Source: Apostichopus californicus (taxonomy: Eukaryota; Echinodermata; Holothuroidea; Aspidochirotida; Stichopodidae). Taken from it: a DNA stretch of 46,957 bases. Under the pieces are notes generated by a model. The model was not told the DNA's origin and searched no databases. It was given only the letters and a program-made list of their open reading frames with translations. Of the stretch, positions 46,447 through 46,957 are shown piece after piece. Both the position numbers and the translations under genes were made by a program. The stretch's first letter is position 1; each line of letters opens with the position of its first letter. Location of the stretch: assembly GCA_020650975.1 (NCBI GenBank), contig JAIPMN010037441.1, positions 1 to 46,957 of the forward strand, in the 5' to 3' direction.

Positions 46447-46560
46447 AGGTTTTGGGGTGAAGTGATAATTGGAGAGAGCGTCGAGCTTGAGGAAAAGCGA
46501 ATCCATCATCTTCTGAATCTCTTGATGAGCAGGATCTTCTTTCTCTTCCTCAGGATTATC
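46447..46560 (-). CDS. MPHOSPH10: MPP10, first exon visible in the window
   Basis: 114 nt (38 codons, phase 0/0), acceptor TATTTCGGCAG, donor GTGAGTAAAA. Encodes [19 protein letters not shown], then [19 protein letters not shown], nearly identical to the human MPP10 segment [23 protein letters not shown]. The N-terminal two thirds of the protein lie beyond the right edge of the window; no further exon was found in 46561-46957. Confidence 0.96.
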
Positions 46561-46957
46561 CTGCCGAAATACGGTGAAAAGAGAAACGTGTGAGTCAATG
46601 ATTGGATCAATTACGGCGTACACAGGATAAGTGTAGGCTCCAGTTTGCATATGCTACAGTGTGTTAGGATAATAGCTTTTGTCATCCTACAGGTTGGATA
46701 TGCAATGCATCGGTAATGAAAAACGACGGATCGAATTATACAAGTAACGCTGTTGTTAGAAATTCACGGAAACTGTAAATCTTGGAGGTAGAAAAGAAAT
46801 CATATCGGAAAAAGCTCATGCCTGTGTGTGCTAGGGATACTTTATAGTAGAAGGGACCTTGGTTTGTACTCTATTATTTTCAGTTCTTTCATATGCTTAG
46901 GGAGTTGGAGATCTAGTCTGACTATGGATTGATCCCCTCCCCCCCCCCACCCCATCC
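46561..46957 (-). other. MPHOSPH10: MPHOSPH10 intron, window edge
   Basis: Upstream intron of MPHOSPH10 continuing beyond the window. No exon or repeat beyond a C-rich run at the very end. Confidence 0.6.

Overview
The window is animal nuclear DNA. It is AT-rich, intron-split, crowded with repeats, and has no bacterial-type gene packing. Two conserved animal genes can be identified from spliced exons at the right. The transposon mix (DIRS-type tyrosine-recombinase element, LINE, tRNA-derived SINE, short repeats rich in TGACCTTTGACC) would fit a marine invertebrate such as an echinoderm, but this is an inference and the species is not fixed by what I see.

Right part (33.5-46.96 kb): the last four exons of a PARP6/PARP8-type mono-ADP-ribosyltransferase run on the + strand (33838-36463). 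They converge on the last four exons of MPHOSPH10/MPP10, a U3 snoRNP protein, on the - strand (46560-44388). Between them lie about 8 kb of non-coding sequence with several minisatellites and a facing pair of poly(A) signals near 43.73-43.79 kb.

Left part (0-31.6 kb): no long ORF is meaningful. On the - strand I find a set of small, phase-matched exons that recur as paralogous copies. One exon type of exactly 120 nt occurs three times (2.5, 22.0 and 30.7 kb). Types of 106/109 nt, 77 nt and 53/59 nt each occur twice (7.8/26.4, 6.2/25.2 and 5.7/24.9 kb). I read this as a tandem array of at least three related genes, called A (right), B (middle) and C (left, cut by the window edge). A possible signal-peptide first exon for C lies at 4.1-4.2 kb. 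I do not recognise the protein family. In the 120-nt exon, genes A and B differ by 14/120 bases, mostly amino-acid-changing, while the adjoining intron differs by only about 3.5 %.

A and B sit in a collinear duplicated block (7.4-13.0 plus 21.8-23.0 kb against 26.1-31.6 kb). The B copy was later inflated by a 2.17-kb PIF/Harbinger-like insertion (8827-10996, 3-bp TAA duplication), a broken DIRS-like element (about 13035-18530) and further repeats. The A copy serves as the empty-site control.

Junction (31.98-33.84 kb): a 5'-truncated LINE with an almost complete reverse transcriptase C-terminal half (- strand) abuts a 330-bp minisatellite. The minisatellite's unit is a copy of the 3' splice site and first codons of the PARP exon that follows it. 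No PARP exon could be found upstream of this point, so the N-terminal part of the catalytic domain is missing from the window.
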